Shown piece after piece: positions 61,041 to 64,000 of a DNA stretch of 64,000 nucleotides. Under the pieces are notes generated by a model. It was not told the origin of the DNA, did no database searches, and saw only the letters and a program-made list of their open reading frames with translations. The position numbers and the translations under genes are program-made. Location: the NCBI RefSeq assembly GCF_013184075.1, contig NZ_JABEQQ010000001.1:682001-746000 (forward strand), given 5' to 3'. This DNA comes from Lentilactobacillus kribbianus (GTDB lineage: Bacteria > Bacillota > Bacilli > Lactobacillales > Lactobacillaceae). The first letter of the stretch is position 1. The number at the start of each line of letters is the position of its first letter.

Positions 61041-61668
61041 GAAAAACGTGAGAATCAGACCATTTCATTACCGCTCCTTGGGTCACAATCGCCCAAACAG
61101 TTCCGAAGCCAATAGCGTGGACCGTTCCAGTGAAAATATAGGTTAAAATAATAATGGTCACTGGAGGAATATAGCTCAACCATTGGGCCGAGACGGCATT
61201 ACCATGGGCGTATTTAAAGCGAATAATGTAAGCTAGATCATCATTGGGATGCATAATTAAGTTCGAGCGGCTGTAGATGGAAACAGCGGCAGCCACGCCA
61301 AACAACCCAACGATGTCTAAGATTAGCCGGGGGATTAACTCCAGTTGAGATACCCCAAGAAATTGCCAAATATAACCGGTCCATTCAACTAGGTAACTAA
61401 AGGGAATAGTGTACATGATGTTAGAAACAAACCGACGACGATCAAAATGGCCTAATAAGAATTGGTTTAAAATAGTAACGGCTACCCCATAAATAAACAT
61501 GGCCGTTCCTAAAGGAATACCAGTCCAAGCCGACAAGTTAACCCCTGATCCGGTCCAAACGGCACTCCCCAAGTTAGAGGCAATGGCCAGTGAATTAGAG
61601 GCAGCATTGATAAAAATTGAAATCACCAGAAAAAACATCCGCTGGTTAAAATCTTGCATTTTTGCCAT
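61012..61668 (-). CDS. YczE/YitT-like membrane protein
   Basis: Protein of 218 aa with five to six helices. NLGSAVWTGSGVNLSAWTGIPLGTAM (positions 32-57) is the N-terminal repeat, and a second, SNLIMHPNDDLAYI, lies past residue 130. It is similar in layout to the protein at 53413-54060 but not close in sequence. GGAG precedes the start. Function unknown. Confidence 0.72.
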   Translation of the reverse strand: MAKMQDFNQRMFFLVISIFINAASNSLAIASNLGSAVWTGSGVNLSAWTGIPLGTAMFIYGVAVTILNQFLLGHFDRRRFVSNIMYTIPFSYLVEWTGYIWQFLGVSQLELIPRLILDIVGLFGVAAAVSIYSRSNLIMHPNDDLAYIIRFKYAHGNAVSAQWLSYIPPVTIIILTYIFTGTVHAIGFGTVWAIVTQGAVMKWSDSHVFPSLKHHVDL

Positions 61669-61792
61669 GAAGTCGCTCCTTCAAATAGAATCTGTTTTAT
61701 TATAGCTCTTCTAGAGATCAAATCAAAATTAACAAGTTGTCATTATAATCGTGATACCATATCAATAAGCAGAGGAAGCAGAGGTGATATAT

Positions 61793-62416
61793 ATGACTAC
61801 TGGTTATTCAGAAGAAAACGCTGAAAGATTACTGTCTAAGAATCATTATTGGTTTATGCGGTTTCGCTCTACGATGTCATTTAACAAGCTGACTAAGAGC
61901 GAACAGGCCAACGCTTTTTACATCACGCAAGCATTTGTAGGATTATCTTATCGGCACCAGCTGAGAAATAATCGGCGTTGGACCGCAGCATCTGTTACTG
62001 AAATTATTACTAAGTATTTTCCGAGAAACATTGCAGCTGATGATGTTTATTTTAATGCTATTTTACCGGTATTACGCCGTTATTTCCGCTTTTTAGGAGT
62101 GCAACATAAGATTAGTAATAGTCAAACGTTGATTAATGCAGTAGATGCAATTGATGTACAACAAGTTACGTTAGCTTCTCATGATTCTACCAAATGGTCC
62201 GAAAAGAAGCGGGCCGGTATGCATTATCTATTTGGGGTTGATAATGGCTGTGGCAGTCTCGAAATGAATAAGTGGGCGGATGTTTTCAACATGCAGGTAC
62301 CGTTAAACCTGAATGGTGAGTCACTACAAAATGCCTATAAAGATAATGATAAAGTCATTGTTTTAACGCCTAGACGCCGACAAGATGCAGCGGAAAAACT
62401 GCGACGACGGCAATAA
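61793..62416 (+). CDS. Hypothetical protein, unknown family
   Basis: Cytoplasmic protein of 207 aa, mostly helical and basic, ending in RRRQDAAEKLRRRQ. Aromatic-rich N terminus (NHYWFMRFRSTMSF) and a central HDSTKWSEKKRAGMHYLFGVDNG. No motif I recognise and no membrane segment. The basic tail may bind nucleic acid. ATG 61793 with GAGGTG 7 nt before it is chosen over GTG 61784. Confidence 0.65.
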   Translation: MTTGYSEENAERLLSKNHYWFMRFRSTMSFNKLTKSEQANAFYITQAFVGLSYRHQLRNNRRWTAASVTEIITKYFPRNIAADDVYFNAILPVLRRYFRFLGVQHKISNSQTLINAVDAIDVQQVTLASHDSTKWSEKKRAGMHYLFGVDNGCGSLEMNKWADVFNMQVPLNLNGESLQNAYKDNDKVIVLTPRRRQDAAEKLRRRQ

Positions 62417-62459
62417 AAAACTTCGGTTTAAGTGAGAGCTTAAACCGAAGCTTTTTTAT
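62415..62459. terminator. Bidirectional terminator
   Basis: Stem CTTCGGTTTAAG / CTTAAACCGAAG with a 6-nt loop, A-run before and T-run after. Confidence 0.9.
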
Positions 62460-62460
62460 T

Positions 62461-62661
62461 TTATAAATTATCTAATTGAGTGATTGATTTAATAGTCAAC
62501 ATGACTACTCCTTTAGCCGGCAATTCTACAAAGACGTGATCACCATTAACTGCTTGAACTTTACCTGTGTGGGTAACTTTGTTGGCAGTAATCCGCACAA
62601 ATTGTTGACTTTGGCTAGCCTGAGCTAGGCGGGTTGCAATATTAGATTGAATTGTATTCAT
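62461..62661 (-). CDS. Small protein, possible Sm-like fold
   Basis: Protein of 66 aa. Residues about 20-63 follow a five-strand hydrophobic pattern: FVRITANKVTHTGKVQAV, NGDHVFVELPAKG, VVMLTIKSITQL. The spacing, with Gly in strand 2 and an acidic turn, recalls Sm/Hfq-like RNA-binding barrels. That is a pattern guess only. GAGGTGA precedes the ATG. It is convergent with the preceding hypothetical gene. Confidence 0.6.
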   Translation of the reverse strand: MNTIQSNIATRLAQASQSQQFVRITANKVTHTGKVQAVNGDHVFVELPAKGVVMLTIKSITQLDNL

Positions 62662-62794
62662 AATATCACCTCGATTGAAACTATACTGTAAGACTAATTG
62701 TTATAAATGTAAAGCAAATAACTCAGCTATTTAACTTTCAAAAAGAAAGTAGACGTTGTATAATATGTGAAAATAATAACAAGAGGTGAAAGAG

Positions 62795-63016
62795 ATGACT
62801 GAAACAACCACGGATTATGCTCAAGAAGTATTGAATAACGCTAGTGACGGGGACCACTATCATTGGGTCGGTGAGTACCAGGGACGACCATATGAACCGC
62901 TATTAATTTCTCATGATAATCATTGCGGTGCGGTCTTCTTAATCTCGCCACAAGATTTTGCTTCGGGAAAACGTTGCTACTTGCACCAACATTGTGGTTG
63001 GCACCCTAAAAAGTAA
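62795..63016 (+). CDS. Small hypothetical protein
   Basis: Protein of 73 aa with YHWVGEYQGRPYEPLLISHD and a Cys/His-rich end (CYLHQHCGWHPKK). Three Cys and seven His could bind metal, but there is no known pattern. GAGGTGA lies 6 nt before ATG 62795. A terminator follows. Confidence 0.6.
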   Translation: MTETTTDYAQEVLNNASDGDHYHWVGEYQGRPYEPLLISHDNHCGAVFLISPQDFASGKRCYLHQHCGWHPKK

Positions 63017-63082
63017 CAATTAATAATTGGTATAGTCATAATCGGTGAAAATAATCACGATAAGATTGGGATATTTGTTTGA

Positions 63083-63121
63083 TAAAGCACACTATGGTAT
63101 AGTTCATAGTGTGCTTTTTAT
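63083..63121 (+). terminator. Terminator after the small hypothetical gene
   Basis: Stem AAAGCACACTATG / CATAGTGTGCTTT with T-run. Confidence 0.88.
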
Positions 63122-63174
63122 ATTTAATTTAAACCTTTAAAATTTTGGATATGGTAATATTAAAAAAAGAAAAA

Positions 63175-63188
63175 TGAAATCGCTTACG
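63175..63188 (+). promoter_or_regulatory. cre site upstream of glpK
   Basis: TGAAATCGCTTACG matches cre at 13 of 14 positions, 19 nt before the start codon, predicting CcpA repression by preferred sugars. Confidence 0.65.
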
Positions 63189-63206
63189 ATAGTTAGGAGA
63201 AAATAA

Positions 63207-64000
63207 ATGTTAACGGACCAAAAGAAATATATTTTATCAATTGACCAAGGGACCACCAGTACCCGTGCCATGATTTATGATCACTCCGGGCGCAAAATTA
63301 TCGAAGGCTATAAAGAAGTGGAACAAATTCTACCTCACAGTGGCTGGGTGGAAGAAGACCCCAATGAAATTTGGAATTCAGTTTTATCAGTGATTGCTAG
63401 TGCACTAATTGATGCCGGTGTTCATCCAGAAGATATCGAAGGCATTGGGATCTCTAATCAACGAGAAACTACCATTATTTGGGATAAAGAAACCGGTGAG
63501 CCGATTTATAATGCAATTGGTTGGCAATCTAAGCAAACGGCTAAATTAGCCCGTCAATTACATAATGATGGTTATGCTAACTTAATTCATAAAAAAACGG
63601 GCCTAATTATTGATTCATATTTCTCAGCTACTAAAATTCGTTGGATTTTAGATCACGTACCTGGGGCACAGGAACGGGCTGAAAAAGGCGAATTGTTATT
63701 TGGGACAGTAGATACCTGGTTAACTTGGAAATTATCTGGTGGCCGTTATCATGTCACTGATTACACTAATGCTAGTCGGACGATGCTGTTTAATATTCAC
63801 GCCTTACGTTGGGATGAAGATATCTTAAAATTAATGAATATTCCACTAGCAATGTTACCCGAAGTGAAAACTTCGAGTGAAGTTTACGGCACCACACAAA
63901 ATTACCAATTTTATGGAATTGAAGTGCCGATTGCCGGCTTAGTTGGTGATCAACAGGCGGCTTTGATTGGACAAATGGCGTTTGAACCCGGGATGGTGAA
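63207..64000 (+). CDS. glpK: Glycerol kinase, N-terminal part (3' end outside window)
   Basis: The frame is open to the right edge (264 codons of about 500). It phosphorylates glycerol to glycerol 3-phosphate. FGGY features are visible: [15 protein letters not shown], the glycerol-site [49 protein letters not shown] and [19 protein letters not shown] precedes ATG 63207. Confidence 0.97.
   Translation, partial: MLTDQKKYILSIDQGTTSTRAMIYDHSGRKIIEGYKEVEQILPHSGWVEEDPNEIWNSVLSVIASALIDAGVHPEDIEGIGISNQRETTIIWDKETGEPIYNAIGWQSKQTAKLARQLHNDGYANLIHKKTGLIIDSYFSATKIRWILDHVPGAQERAEKGELLFGTVDTWLTWKLSGGRYHVTDYTNASRTMLFNIHALRWDEDILKLMNIPLAMLPEVKTSSEVYGTTQNYQFYGIEVPIAGLVGDQQAALIGQMAFEPGMV

Noticed and set aside
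1-64000. tRNA genes, rRNA genes, CRISPR arrays, insertion sequences, prophage or replication origin
   Set aside because: Looked for T-loop GTTCRA motifs, regularly spaced repeats, transposase motifs, phage genes and DnaA-box clusters; none seen by eye.

Overview
The window is a stretch of chromosome from a low-GC Gram-positive bacterium, almost certainly a member of the Lactobacillaceae. Supporting signs are Firmicutes-type AGGAGG ribosome sites, two T-box leaders, cre-like (CcpA), PurBox-like, ARG-box-like and Zur-box-like operators, an LTA synthase, RNase Y, Spx, CsbD, an R-ADH-like short-chain dehydrogenase and an Apf-like LysM/transglycosylase protein. I saw no tRNA, rRNA, CRISPR array, insertion sequence or prophage. 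Most of the window is ordinary core and accessory chromosome with tightly spaced genes and clear intrinsic terminators.

Layout. 1-5.6 kb: end of a Crp/Fnr regulator, thrS behind a threonine T-box, a SteT-like amino acid exchanger, a GNAT and an AlkD-like repair protein. 5.6-12.3 kb: an ABC-F protein with a large internal deletion behind an attenuator-like leader, TenA, an R-ADH-like SDR, a membrane-anchored methyltransferase, a DNA-entry-type nuclease, a second GreA, a VanZ-like protein, UspA and a small secreted lysozyme-like protein. 12.4-18.1 kb: xanthine-type permease, LysR regulator, a zinc-free S14 gene behind a Zur-box-like site, argR, ogt, and an XRE regulator with a methyltransferase-like gene. 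18.2-28.4 kb: a surface hydrolase, an RNase Y paralogue with a degenerate KH loop, divergent purA and purB, a cytoplasmic 5'-nucleotidase-type enzyme, a CPA1 antiporter and an Spx paralogue without the CxxC switch. 28.5-38.1 kb: HAD phosphatase, nucleoside hydrolase, PrsW, ferredoxin-NADP reductase, K+ channel, LtaS, phosphoglycerate mutase-like and GNAT pair, and a membrane protein with a degenerate ABC ATPase. 38.1-47.5 kb: cell-wall hydrolases (NlpC/P60, GH73, Apf-like), a large RND exporter, TerC, thioredoxin, an NhaC-family transporter behind a probable tyrosine T-box, and CsbD. 47.7-50.5 kb: an orphan zinc-type solute-binding lipoprotein with a second Zur-box-like site, manA and rdgB.

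The most interesting coding region is 50.5-57.8 kb. It begins with a winged-helix/PfkB fusion whose catalytic GAGD motif is destroyed, so it is probably a ligand-sensing repressor made from a kinase. Next come a cre-overlapped promoter and a near-perfect inverted repeat, then an operon: PsuK-like kinase, a TrpF-like barrel lacking the catalytic Cys, a YczE-like membrane protein, an iron alcohol dehydrogenase, a concentrative nucleoside transporter, a small membrane protein and a nucleoside hydrolase. PsuG, the usual partner of PsuK, is absent. This looks like an undescribed route for taking up and breaking down a nucleoside or nucleoside-like compound.

The most interesting non-coding region is 59.2-60.1 kb, about 0.9 kb without genes. 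On the minus strand I read two tandem RNAs. The first has four C-rich tracts, three of them displayed in hairpin loops (UCCCC(C/U)), including the terminator loop, which suggests an anti-Shine-Dalgarno small RNA. The second is about 440 nt, its ends joined by long-range helices, and carries its own promoter and terminator. It matches no RNA family I recognise.
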